From: Pseudoroseomonas ludipueritiae
GTDB lineage: Bacteria; Pseudomonadota; Alphaproteobacteria; Acetobacterales; Acetobacteraceae
Assembly (NCBI RefSeq): GCF_014490445.1
Contig: NZ_JACTUZ010000025.1
Coordinates: forward strand, 1-40,087
Direction: 5' to 3'
DNA: 40,087 bases
A model generated the notes under the pieces. That model had not been told where the DNA came from, ran no database searches, and saw nothing but the letters and a program-made list of their open reading frames with translations. Made by a program: the position numbers and the translations under genes. This document shows positions 32,571 to 40,087 of the stretch, in pieces; position 1 is the stretch's first letter; each line of letters starts with the position of its first letter.

Positions 32571-33419
32571 GTGTGTTGTACGCTATCCGTCTCCGAGCGC
32601 CGCGCCTGCGCGGCGCTCGGCCAGCACCGCTCGACGCAACGCAAGGCGCCGCGGGGCCGCAACGACGAAGAGCGGCTCACGACCGACATCATGAAGCTGG
32701 CGCGGCAGTATGGCCGCTATGGCTACTGCAAGGTCACAGCCCTGCTGCGAGATGCCGGCTGGCTGGTGAACGACAAGCGGGTGGAGCGGATCTGGCGGCG
32801 CGAGGGACTGAAGGTGCCGCCGCGCCAGTCGAAGCGCGGGCGGCTATGGCTGGCCGACGGCTCCTGTATCCGGCTGCGCCCGGAGCGGCGCGACCACGTC
32901 TGGAGCTACGACTTCGTCGAGGGCCGTACCCACGACAGGCGCAAGTTCAGGATGCTCAACGTCTTCGACGAGTTCACCCACGAGTGCTTGGCCATCCGGG
33001 CGGGGCGCAGGCTCAAGGCGGTAGACGTCATCGATGTTCTGTCCGACCTGTTCATCCTGCGCGGCGTGCCCGCCCATATCCGCTCAGACAATGGCCCAGA
33101 GTTCGTGGCCAAGGCGGTGCGGAGCTGGATCACGGCGGTCGGAGCCAAGACGGCCTACATCGCGCCGAGCAGTCCATGGGAGAATGGGTATGTGGAGTCG
33201 TTCAACGCGCGCCTGCGCGAAGAACTGCTGGGCGGCGAGATCTTCTACAGCCTGCGCGAAGCCGAGGTGGTGATCGAAAGCTGGCGTCGGCACTACAACA
33301 CCGTACGTCCGCATGCATCGCTCGGTTTCAGGCCGCCTGCGCCAGAGGTCGTCCTACCCAGCTTCGCGGTGTGGCCGCGGCGCGACGCCGGTCGGCCTTG
33401 CCAACCACACAAGTCATAG
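32571..33419 (+). CDS. IS3-family transposase orfB (DDE integrase domain)
   Basis: A 282-residue frame, intact by itself. The HTH_21-like HRSTQRKAPRGRNDEERL and YGRYGYCKVTALLRDAGWLVNDKRVERIWRREGLK precede the rve-type integrase core. Its DDE residues are Asp in WSYDFVEG, Asp in RSDNGPEF and Glu in NGYVESFNARLREEL. The ending RPHASLGFRPPAPEV is normal. In IS3 elements orfB is expressed mainly as a frameshift fusion with orfA. Because orfA is broken here, a full OrfAB transposase is not expected. Confidence 0.88.
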   Translation: MCCTLSVSERRACAALGQHRSTQRKAPRGRNDEERLTTDIMKLARQYGRYGYCKVTALLRDAGWLVNDKRVERIWRREGLKVPPRQSKRGRLWLADGSCIRLRPERRDHVWSYDFVEGRTHDRRKFRMLNVFDEFTHECLAIRAGRRLKAVDVIDVLSDLFILRGVPAHIRSDNGPEFVAKAVRSWITAVGAKTAYIAPSSPWENGYVESFNARLREELLGGEIFYSLREAEVVIESWRRHYNTVRPHASLGFRPPAPEVVLPSFAVWPRRDAGRPCQPHKS

Positions 33420-33458
33420 CGCCCAGGTCAACGCTCAACTAACATTCGCAGCGGACCG

Positions 33459-33607
33459 CCCGGTGGGGGCCGATCAGCATCGAAACATGTTCGGCAGGCT
33501 CAAGGACTGGCGCCGCATTGCCATGCGCTATGACCGCTGCGCTCACACCTTCATGTCCGCCATCTGCCTCGCCACCACTCATCCTCTTCTGGATCAATGA
33601 GTCCTAA
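33459..33607 (+). pseudogene. IS5-family transposase, C-terminal fragment
   Basis: The frame encodes NMFGRLKDWRRIAMRYDRCA followed by HTFMSAICLA, the C-terminal signature of IS5 (IS427-type) transposases. One base too many near 33575-33590 shifts the last residues (ILFWINES is in the neighbouring frame, with TAA at 33605-33607). It is nearly identical in sequence to the end of the element at 39172-40015, but in the opposite orientation. Only about 45 residues remain, with the rest lost at the IS3 junction. Confidence 0.85.
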
Positions 33608-34038
33608 GTCTATTAACGGTGCAGTAGTGCGGCACCTTCCGGAGCCCCTAGACTTTTTTGGAACTCCTGTCACTCGGCCACCAGGATCATGAAGCCGCTG
33701 TGATCGGTGCGTAGGAAATGGTGCAGCACCAGGAGCGCGAAAGGCTTGGCCTGGGCGAAGTCATGCCGTGAGGTCCGGCTGCTATAGGACGGAAAGGTCT
33801 GGCGCCTGACGGCCTATGCCTCGCGCGCCACCCGCACCGTCGATTTCGTCATCCCGCGCATCGAGGACCTCGTGCTCATATGCCGACGTCCTTCCAGCGC
33901 ATTTCCTTGCCAGAAGGCGTCAATAGGGTAAGTATAAATTAACAGCCATCGACGAAAAGGACGTTTTCGCCTACAAAGAAGGAAAAATCACCCATTAGAA
34001 GATCCTAGAAATTCCAGATCGAAGTAAGGATTAGCAAG
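33608..34038. other. Gene-free stretch with protein-like scraps, AT-rich toward the end
   Basis: No complete gene is supported. On the minus strand a frame reads DFAQAKPFALLVLHHFLRTD and ends FMILVAE-stop near 33672. On the plus strand RATRTVDFVIPRIEDLVLI is seen near 33830-33885. Both look like gene fragments I cannot name. From about 33910 the sequence becomes clearly richer in A and T, with TATAAA at 33933-33938, and probably holds the promoter of the glycosyltransferase gene. No convincing -35 at proper spacing was found. Confidence 0.5.
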
Positions 34039-37000
34039 TTGTTAAACGAAACCCTACGATGCCTTACGCCCTCCTCCTTCTGGATGCCGCGACATCTGGT
34101 TACTTCAGCTTGGCTAGAGCATGCGCCTTTTGCTTTCTGGCTTATGGAAGCACTTCGCCCCAAGATGTTTGTTGAACTCGGCACACATGCCGGATTTTCT
34201 TACCTGACGTTCTGCCAAGCGGTACAACAACTCGATTTACCCACAAGATGTTTCGCTATCGATACATGGGAGGGGGACGAGCATGCAGGATTCTATGGCA
34301 ATGAGGTCTTCGCGGCGCTCCACATGGTCAACGAAGAGAACTACGCCACCTTTTCCAGGCTAGTGCGCTCGCGGTTCAATGATGCTTTATCTTACTTTCC
34401 CAATGGAGAAATCGATCTCCTGCATATCGATGGCCGCCATACTTACGAAGATGTGCTAGAGGACTTCACGACTTGGAGGCCAAAGCTGTCGGACCGCGCG
34501 GTGGTCCTCTTCCATGATACCAATGTGCGGGAGCGGAATTTTGGGGTGTGGCAGCTCTGGAATGAGCTTTCCGTTCAGTATCCTTCCTTCGAGTTCTTCC
34601 ACTGCCACGGCCTTGGAGTCCTTGGACTGGGAAAGGCGCTTCCAGAAGCGATCCAACCCCTCCTGAGCAGCAGCCTGGGGGAAGCCGTGGCCCTGCGCGC
34701 CGCCTACTCCCGCCTCGGCGCCGCTGTGTCGCGCCAAGCCGTCCTCGAGCACGCCCGCCAGGAAATAGGGCATCGTGACGTGCATATCGGCAATCTCCAG
34801 CAGGAGATCAGCACGCTTTCTCAGCAGCGAGCCGATCCTGCGGCCGAAGAGGTTTCTGGCCTCCGGCAGGAGCTTGCTTCCTTGACTTCACAGATTGAGG
34901 GCCTCCGCCAAATCGCCGCGGCCGAGAGGGAGGCTGCGGCTGCCATCGAGGCTGAGCGTCAGGCTCTTCATGCTAAGCTCGCCGCCGTAGAGGCAGAGCG
35001 CCAGACGCTCGAATCTGAGCTCGACAAGGAGCGGCGTGAATTACGTCACCGGAGCCAAGCCCAGGAAGCCGTGGAGCGTGGCATCGCCCAACTGCGACAT
35101 GACCTCGCAGAACGGGATCGCAAGCTTCGCAACCAGTCCAACGTCCTGCTCCAGCAGACGCAGCGGGCGGAGGAGCTCGCGCGCAGCAAGCAGGATGTTG
35201 ATCACAGCTTGTCACATTTGCAGCACGAGATCGCACTGCTCTCCGAGGAACGCACGAATCTTGCTCAGCAGCTTGCGTTGATGGAGCACAGCACGTTCTG
35301 GCGAGCAACAGGTCCCCTGCGCCGTAGATTGTCGAGCATGCCCGATGGTGTGCGTATCAGCGCGCGCCGTTTCGCCAAGGCGCTTTGGTGGGCGTCGACC
35401 CCTCACCGGATGCCTGAGCGCTTGCGCTTTTTGAAGGCGCGGCGGCTGGGCGGCATCAGCGTGGCCCAGCCGGAGCCTATGCAGGCAATAGAGGCGCAGC
35501 TGACGGTGCAGGAAGCGCCGCTGACAGTGAAGGAGATCGCCTTCGTGCCTGCCCCGCAGTCAGGCCAACCCCACACAGACGTGCAGTTGGCGAGTGCTTC
35601 CGGAACCTATCGCTTCCAGCCTCCTACCGGGGGATATACCTACATTCCGCCACGCCAGCCGGACGATCTTGAGAGACGGGTCCGGCAACTGACGCACTCC
35701 GTGCTTTTCTCCATCGTGGTTCCGGTCTACAATACGCCTCTCGACCTGCTCGCACGACTGGTCGCCTCGGTAAAGGCGCAGTGGTACTCGTCCTGGGAGC
35801 TTATTTTTGTCGACGATGCAAGCCCCAATGATGCGGTTCGCACAACCCTTTCTGCATTGCAAGACCCACGTATTCGGACAATCTTTTCTGACAAGAACCG
35901 TGGGATTTCGGATACAACGAATATTGGGCTCAACGCCGCTCAGGGTGAATATGTCGTGTTCCTGGACCACGACGACGAGCTGACCGTAGATTGCCTCTAC
36001 GAGCTTGCGCTCTGCATCGAGCGCGACGATCCTGACTTCATCTACAGCGACGAAGACAAGATCGCGACGGACGGAAGCTTCACGCAGCCGTTCTTCAAGC
36101 CGGATTGGTCTCCGGATACGATGATGAGCACAATGTTTACCTGCCACGTCATGTGCGTACGGCGCTCATTGCTCGAGAAGGTTGGTGGCCTTCGGAAAGA
36201 GTTCGACGGAAGCCAGGACTATGATTTCGTACTTCGCTTGGTCGAACACACCAACCGTATCTCGCATATCCCCAAAGTCCTCTATCACTGGAGGATCATT
36301 CCCGCGTCTGTGGCATCGGACCTGAACGCCAAGCCGTACGCCATTGAAGCATCGCGAAGTGCGAGAGAAGCGGCATTGAAGCGGCGTAACCTGCAAGGCG
36401 TGGTAGAGCCTGTTTCGCAGGTGCCTGGCTATTTTCGAATTCGTTACGATGTGGTCGGGACCCCGCTGATCTCTATCATCATTCCCAGCAAGAACAATGC
36501 GGCCGTCCTCAGGCGCTGCGTAGAGTCCATCCAGGATTTGTCTAGCTATCGAAACTTCGAAATCATCATCATGGATAACGGATCGACCCACGTCGATGCC
36601 GTCCGCACGCTCCGTTATTTCTCCGCACAAGACGGCATTCGCGTCATTCCTCACAATCAACCGTTCAATTACTCCGAGCTCAACAATATTGGTGTTCGTC
36701 ATTCACAGGGAGATATCCTTCTGTTTCTCAATGACGATACGGAGGTTCTCTCACCTGACTGGCTTGAGCGTATGGCTGGATACGCTCAGTTGGACCATGT
36801 GGGCGCGGTGGGAGCCAAGCTCCTTTATCCCAACTCACGGAGTGTCCAGCACAACGGGGTGCTCAACCTCGACACCGGTCCGGCGCATGCCCTCCTGCGA
36901 GAGGATGCCGACAGCCCCGGCTACTTCATGCGCAATCTGCTAGAGTGGAACTGGCTGGCCGTCACCGGCGCCTGCCTAATGGTTGAGCGGCGCAAGTTTG

Positions 37001-37290
37001 AGGCGGTCGGCGGCTTCAACGAGAAACTTCCAATTGCCTACAACGACGTGAAGCTCTGCTTCGACCTAGTAGATCATGGTTACTATAACGTAGTCTGCCC
37101 GGCGGTCGAACTCACCCACCATGAGTCGCTCACCCGCGGAGCGGATGAACTGACGCCGGAGAAGCGGGCACGCTGCATGAGGGACATGGAACTTCTCTAT
37201 CGGCTGTCTCCTCACTACTTTATGCGGGACCCGTTCCATAATCCCAACCTGCATCCGAGCAGCGTACACTTTGCCCTAGCAACCGCCTGA
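34039..37290 (+). CDS. Methyltransferase-coiled coil-double GT2 glycosyltransferase
   Basis: A 1083-residue multidomain protein. Residues about 40-210 form a class I SAM methyltransferase of the Methyltransf_24 type (VELGTHAGFSY at 45-55, DLLHIDGRHTYED at 126-138). About 235-420 is a Gln/Glu/Arg-rich coiled coil, followed by the STFWRATGPLRR motif (418-429) common in surface-glycan synthases. Two GT2 domains follow: the first at about 555-800 (FSIVVPVYNT, VDDASP, FLDHDDE) and the second at about 809-1040 (ISIIIPSKN, MDNGS, FLNDDTE, GGFNEKL). No ATG fits; the start is TTG at 34039 with TAAGGA nine bases before it. It probably polymerises and methylates a surface or O-antigen-like glycan. Codon use is less GC-rich than in the rest of the window. 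Confidence 0.88.
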   Translation: MLNETLRCLTPSSFWMPRHLVTSAWLEHAPFAFWLMEALRPKMFVELGTHAGFSYLTFCQAVQQLDLPTRCFAIDTWEGDEHAGFYGNEVFAALHMVNEENYATFSRLVRSRFNDALSYFPNGEIDLLHIDGRHTYEDVLEDFTTWRPKLSDRAVVLFHDTNVRERNFGVWQLWNELSVQYPSFEFFHCHGLGVLGLGKALPEAIQPLLSSSLGEAVALRAAYSRLGAAVSRQAVLEHARQEIGHRDVHIGNLQQEISTLSQQRADPAAEEVSGLRQELASLTSQIEGLRQIAAAEREAAAAIEAERQALHAKLAAVEAERQTLESELDKERRELRHRSQAQEAVERGIAQLRHDLAERDRKLRNQSNVLLQQTQRAEELARSKQDVDHSLSHLQHEIALLSEERTNLAQQLALMEHSTFWRATGPLRRRLSSMPDGVRISARRFAKALWWASTPHRMPERLRFLKARRLGGISVAQPEPMQAIEAQLTVQEAPLTVKEIAFVPAPQSGQPHTDVQLASASGTYRFQPPTGGYTYIPPRQPDDLERRVRQLTHSVLFSIVVPVYNTPLDLLARLVASVKAQWYSSWELIFVDDASPNDAVRTTLSALQDPRIRTIFSDKNRGISDTTNIGLNAAQGEYVVFLDHDDELTVDCLYELALCIERDDPDFIYSDEDKIATDGSFTQPFFKPDWSPDTMMSTMFTCHVMCVRRSLLEKVGGLRKEFDGSQDYDFVLRLVEHTNRISHIPKVLYHWRIIPASVASDLNAKPYAIEASRSAREAALKRRNLQGVVEPVSQVPGYFRIRYDVVGTPLISIIIPSKNNAAVLRRCVESIQDLSSYRNFEIIIMDNGSTHVDAVRTLRYFSAQDGIRVIPHNQPFNYSELNNIGVRHSQGDILLFLNDDTEVLSPDWLERMAGYAQLDHVGAVGAKLLYPNSRSVQHNGVLNLDTGPAHALLREDADSPGYFMRNLLEWNWLAVTGACLMVERRKFEAVGGFNEKLPIAYNDVKLCFDLVDHGYYNVVCPAVELTHHESLTRGADELTPEKRARCMRDMELLYRLSPHYFMRDPFHNPNLHPSSVHFALATA

Positions 37291-37325
37291 TCCCCCCCCT
37301 TTCATCTCAGATCCAGACGAGCATC

Positions 37326-39131
37326 ATGTCCGCGACAACAGCAAGCAAGCTCTTCCAGCCAGACCATGTTACCCCGGCGCTGCTGCAGAGCGTTGCCGAG
37401 GCACGCGCAATATCGTTTGATGTCTTTGACACCTTGTTTGTCCGACCTCTGCAGGACCCTGAGGACGCATTCGACATGCTCGGCGAGAAGTTCGGCATAC
37501 CCGACTTCCGCGCCTTGCGGCGCGCCGCCCAGCAGCATGCCTTCGTGCAGATGGCGGATGAGGGGCGCAGGGAAATCACCCTCGACGGCATCTACAGCTT
37601 CCTGGAGGGCTTGCCTGTCCGGGCCGCCGCGCTCAAGCAAGCCGAGTACGACCTTGAACTCGCGCTGACCTTACCCAATCCGGAGATGATCGGGCTGTTT
37701 CGCGAACTTGTGGAACAGCAGCGGCAGGTCGTGATTACCTCTGACATGTATATGCCGTCCGCTTTCTTCCTGGACCTCTTCCAGCGGCATGGCGTTCCGC
37801 CCGTGCCAATGTTCATCTCCTCCGACCGCAATGCGACCAAGCGCGACCATGGTGAACTCTTCCGCATCGTATCGGAGGAATTAGGGGTCGAACCGGCTTC
37901 GCTCCTCCATATCGGCGACAACCCACACTCGGATGTGGCGAAAGCCCTGGAGAGTGGGATGAAGGTATTCCACTATAGGACCACACGACCGTCCCGCTCG
38001 ACGCAGCCTTCTTCTCCCTCTGCCTCCCTTGCCGGAGCCCTCTCTAAGATCCACGATGCGGACATCAAGCCGGGCTCCTTCCATGAACTCGGCTTCTCCT
38101 ATGGTGGGCCGGCCGCCTTCGGCTTCCTGCAATGGATCAAGCAGCATGCCTCCGCAGACGGAATAGACCTCCTGCTTTTCATGTCTCGCGATGGTTATGT
38201 GCTGGACCATCTTGTGCGACAGGAGGAAGCAGGCGCCCTGCCAGCCTCCACGTATTTCGAGGGGTCTAGGACTGCCTTTACGCTCGCAGCCATCAACGAG
38301 CACAACTTCGATGCCCATCTCGATTTCCTCCTCAGCGGGTCCCACGGCCTCTCGCCTTTCGAGGTATTCGAGCGAATCGGGGTAGTGGCGCCGGCAGATT
38401 GCCTTCTCGACGACCTAGGACTGGGCCGCGATGTCAAGATCCAGGACAGCACCATGCCGCAGATGCGCACATTGCTGCGCGCTCTTCGCTGGAGAATCCT
38501 CGAGGTCTGCCGGCGTAACCGGCGCGGCCTGTTCCATTATCTGCGCAAGCTTCAGATCAAGCCGGGGATGCGGCTAGGCCTTGTAGACATCGGCTGGAGC
38601 GGCACCACTCAAAACGCTTTCGAGAAAGCTTTGTCCGGAATAGTCGAGGTCAGCGTCACAGGATATTACTTCTGCCTCGTAAACTCCCCCGAACGTTTGC
38701 GGCGGCAGGTATACCTGAACATGAAAGCGATGGTGTCGGAGCAGACTGTATCGTCTGACCTGCTCGACCGCATCTATGCCAATCGTGTTGCCGCAGAGCT
38801 ACTTTTCTCAGCGCCCCACGATGCCGTCATTGGCTATGATGTTCAGCCGGACGGCACTGTGTCGACCGTGACCGATAGAGGCCGCGGCAAGGTTACCAGC
38901 ATGCAGAATGCAGCACGTGAGATCACGCGCGGTGTGGAGGAATTCGGCAGCCGCTTCCGCGAAATCTGTCGGTCCGCAGGTTTCGAGCCTTGGCCGCTAG
39001 ACACCACTTGGCCATTCATCGAGTTCATCACTCATCCCGAACGTGCAATGAAGGCGCTGGGCGATATTCAGAACTTCGACGCATGGGCAAGCACACGGAA
39101 CAGCGTTATGCGCACGAGAGATTATCTGTGA
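37326..39131 (+). CDS. Two-domain HAD-superfamily protein associated with glycan genes
   Basis: A 601-residue protein. The N-terminal HAD hydrolase has motif I FDVFDTL (Asp32, Asp35), motif II VITSDMY (136-142), the motif III lysine at about 172 (TKRDHGELF) and motif IV HIGDNPHSDV (195-204), so phosphatase or phosphotransferase activity is plausible. The C-terminal half (about 240-600) is a domain of unknown role seen in COG5610-type proteins next to glycosyltransferases (LLLFMSRDGYVL, LVDIGWSGTTQNAF, GYYFCLV). It begins 36 bp after the glycosyltransferase stop and is likely co-transcribed. The substrate is unknown, perhaps a phosphorylated sugar or polymer end. Confidence 0.82.
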   Translation: MSATTASKLFQPDHVTPALLQSVAEARAISFDVFDTLFVRPLQDPEDAFDMLGEKFGIPDFRALRRAAQQHAFVQMADEGRREITLDGIYSFLEGLPVRAAALKQAEYDLELALTLPNPEMIGLFRELVEQQRQVVITSDMYMPSAFFLDLFQRHGVPPVPMFISSDRNATKRDHGELFRIVSEELGVEPASLLHIGDNPHSDVAKALESGMKVFHYRTTRPSRSTQPSSPSASLAGALSKIHDADIKPGSFHELGFSYGGPAAFGFLQWIKQHASADGIDLLLFMSRDGYVLDHLVRQEEAGALPASTYFEGSRTAFTLAAINEHNFDAHLDFLLSGSHGLSPFEVFERIGVVAPADCLLDDLGLGRDVKIQDSTMPQMRTLLRALRWRILEVCRRNRRGLFHYLRKLQIKPGMRLGLVDIGWSGTTQNAFEKALSGIVEVSVTGYYFCLVNSPERLRRQVYLNMKAMVSEQTVSSDLLDRIYANRVAAELLFSAPHDAVIGYDVQPDGTVSTVTDRGRGKVTSMQNAAREITRGVEEFGSRFREICRSAGFEPWPLDTTWPFIEFITHPERAMKALGDIQNFDAWASTRNSVMRTRDYL

Positions 39132-39162
39132 TCCTCCTCTGAATGGATGGGTGCCCCTGAGT

Positions 39163-40015
39163 AAGTTAGGCTCAGGGCTCATTGATCCAGAAGAGGGCGG
39201 TGGCGGCGAGGCAGATGGCAGACATGAAGGTGTGGGCGCAGCGGTCATAGCGCATGGCGATGCGAGGCCAGTCCTTGAGTCTGCCAAACATGTTCTTGAT
39301 ACGGTGCCGCTGGCGGTAGAGCTTCCTGTCGTGCGGGATTCGTTGCATGCGACCACGGCGTTACGGAACGCAGGGCTCGATGCTGCGAGCAGTCAAGGCT
39401 TGGCGGAAGCGGTTGCTGTCATAGCCCTTGTCGCCGATCAGAACGCGGGCGGGCGGCAAGGTGGCAAGCATCAGCGCTGTGCCCTTCTGGTCGCTCACCT
39501 GCCCTTCAGACAGCAGCATGACCATTGGACGGCCCTGCCCATCCGGACGACGTGGAACTTGGAGTTCAGGCCGCCCTTGGTGCGCCCAATACGGGGGGGA
39601 ACAGCGCCTTTTTGAGCAAGCTGCCTGCTGTGCAGTGGGCCTGGAGGTGCGTGGCTTCAATCATCAGACGGTCTGGCTCCCCTTTGCGTCCGGCCAGCTC
39701 CGCGAAGATGCGGTTGAAGACGCCCATGCGGCTCCAGCGGATGAAGCGGTTGGACCGCGTCTTGTGGGGGCCGTACTCGGCAGGCGCATCGCGCCAGCGA
39801 AGGCCGTTGCGGATGACGTGGATGATGCCGCCGACGACCCGCTGGTCGTCCACCCCGTGGCACACCATGCGAGAGCGGGAAGTAGCGCGAGATCCGCTCG
39901 ATCTGTGCCTTCGTCAGCCAGAACAGGCCAGCGATGGCAGCACCTCCGGCTACCATGGAATCACGGCAGAATCGAAGCGCAAGAGGGTCGTTCATAAACC
40001 CTCAGCTTAGAACTA
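39163..40015 (-). mobile_element. IS5-family (IS427-type) insertion sequence, decayed
   Basis: About 850 bp with one broken transposase gene and loosely matching ends: AGGCTCAGGGCTCAT near 39168-39182 and, read from the other side, AGCTGAGGGTTTATG near 39995-40010. The exact borders and target duplication could not be fixed. It is in inverted orientation relative to the C-terminal fragment at 33459-33607, so the two IS5 copies bracket the glycosyltransferase/HAD pair. Confidence 0.7.
39172..39995 (-). pseudogene. IS5-family transposase, multiply frameshifted
   Basis: The pieces in order are: WLTKAQIERISRYFPLSHGV in the first frame, then VDDQRVVGGIIHVIRNGLRW and RDAPAEYGPHKTRSNRFIRW in the second (extra base near 39868), with MGVFNRIFAELAG and DRLMIEATHLQAHCTAGSLL. 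Further on are GRPMVMLLSEGQVSDQKG and PPARVLIGDKGYDSNRFRQA in another frame, an in-frame TAA after EPCVP, and finally RQRHRIKNMFGRLKDW to the end FWINEP. IS427-type elements do use one frameshift between orfA and orfB, but the extra lesions and the in-frame stop make this copy inactive. Confidence 0.82.
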
Positions 40016-40087
40016 CGTATGTTAACGATGAGCGTAATCTAAGGCCTGTTAGATCTTGATTGCTGTTCCCATGTTCTGGGTATGGCG

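Larger units (their letters stand above)
32226..33458 (+). mobile_element. IS3-family insertion sequence, about 1.2 kb
   Basis: Two consecutive frames of the orfA/orfB type are enclosed by short inverted ends: TGGTCCGC at 32226-32233 and, at 33451-33458, the complement of CGGTCCGC. The repeats match at seven of eight positions and the size of about 1233 bp is typical of IS3. An alternative end pair (TGCGAA at 32219, complement at 33450) is also possible, so the borders are uncertain by about 10 bp. It abuts an IS5-family fragment on the right, so it may have inserted into that element. Confidence 0.65.

Noticed and set aside
24349-33458. Composite transposon formed by the IS6 and IS3 elements around tctCBA
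   Set aside because: The elements belong to different families with unrelated ends, so they cannot mobilise the segment together as a classical composite.

Overview
This window looks like chromosome from a GC-rich proteobacterium. The GC-rich codon use, the many Bug-type (TctC-like) periplasmic binding proteins, the scattered acyl-CoA catabolic operons and the mix of IS5, IS6, IS3 and IS1182 elements suggest an alphaproteobacterium of the Acetobacteraceae (Roseomonas-like). That placement is inference: no rRNA, tRNA or other phylogenetic marker is present.

Layout. (1) 1-1045: a truncated IS1182-family transposase followed by remnants of a VOC-family and an MBL-fold gene. (2) 1048-8697, minus strand: a tightly overlapping eight-gene operon with two Bug binding proteins, an OB-fold (DUF35-type) protein, a thiolase-like protein without its nucleophilic cysteine, an enoyl-CoA hydratase, an SDR, a nitronate-monooxygenase-like flavoprotein and an AMP-forming acyl-CoA synthetase. 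(3) 8870-14316: a TetR regulator, a decayed Bug gene, three intact Bug genes and an IclR regulator. (4) 14575-17831: acyl-CoA dehydrogenase plus NDP-forming acyl-CoA synthetase. (5) 17904-20970, minus: iron-type alcohol dehydrogenase, CaiB/BaiF CoA-transferase and SDR, divergent from an acyl-CoA ligase (21067-22647). (6) 22614-25186: a dead quinone oxidoreductase, another SDR and a frameshifted IS6 element. (7) 25188-28931: TctA, TctB and TctC transport genes with a GntR regulator, divergent from CoA-transferase, crotonase and a sugar-isomerase-like gene (29038-31999). (8) 32226-40015: an IS3 element, an IS5 fragment, then a less GC-rich two-gene surface-glycan type module (methyltransferase-coiled coil-double glycosyltransferase, and a HAD protein), closed by an inverted, decayed IS5-family element.

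How it works together. The repeated theme is capture of an unidentified carboxylate by binding proteins, CoA activation by ligase or CoA-transferase, and beta-oxidation-like breakdown by dehydrogenase, hydratase, SDR and thiolase-like steps. The most striking non-coding signal is a 16-bp partial palindrome (left half KTGACY, four-base spacer, related inverted right half) that occurs in pairs exactly 20 bp apart in four different promoters (8755/8775, 10386/10406, 13498/13518, 14398/14418). In two of them the operator covers the -35 box of an identical promoter layout (TTGACT, 16 bp, TACCAT). This defines a local regulon joining regions 2, 3 and 4, probably controlled by the TetR or the IclR protein encoded within it. 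The second notable point is the cysteine-less thiolase beside a DUF35-type OB-fold protein that lacks a zinc ribbon, which recalls the Ltp2-DUF35 retro-aldolases more than ordinary thiolases.
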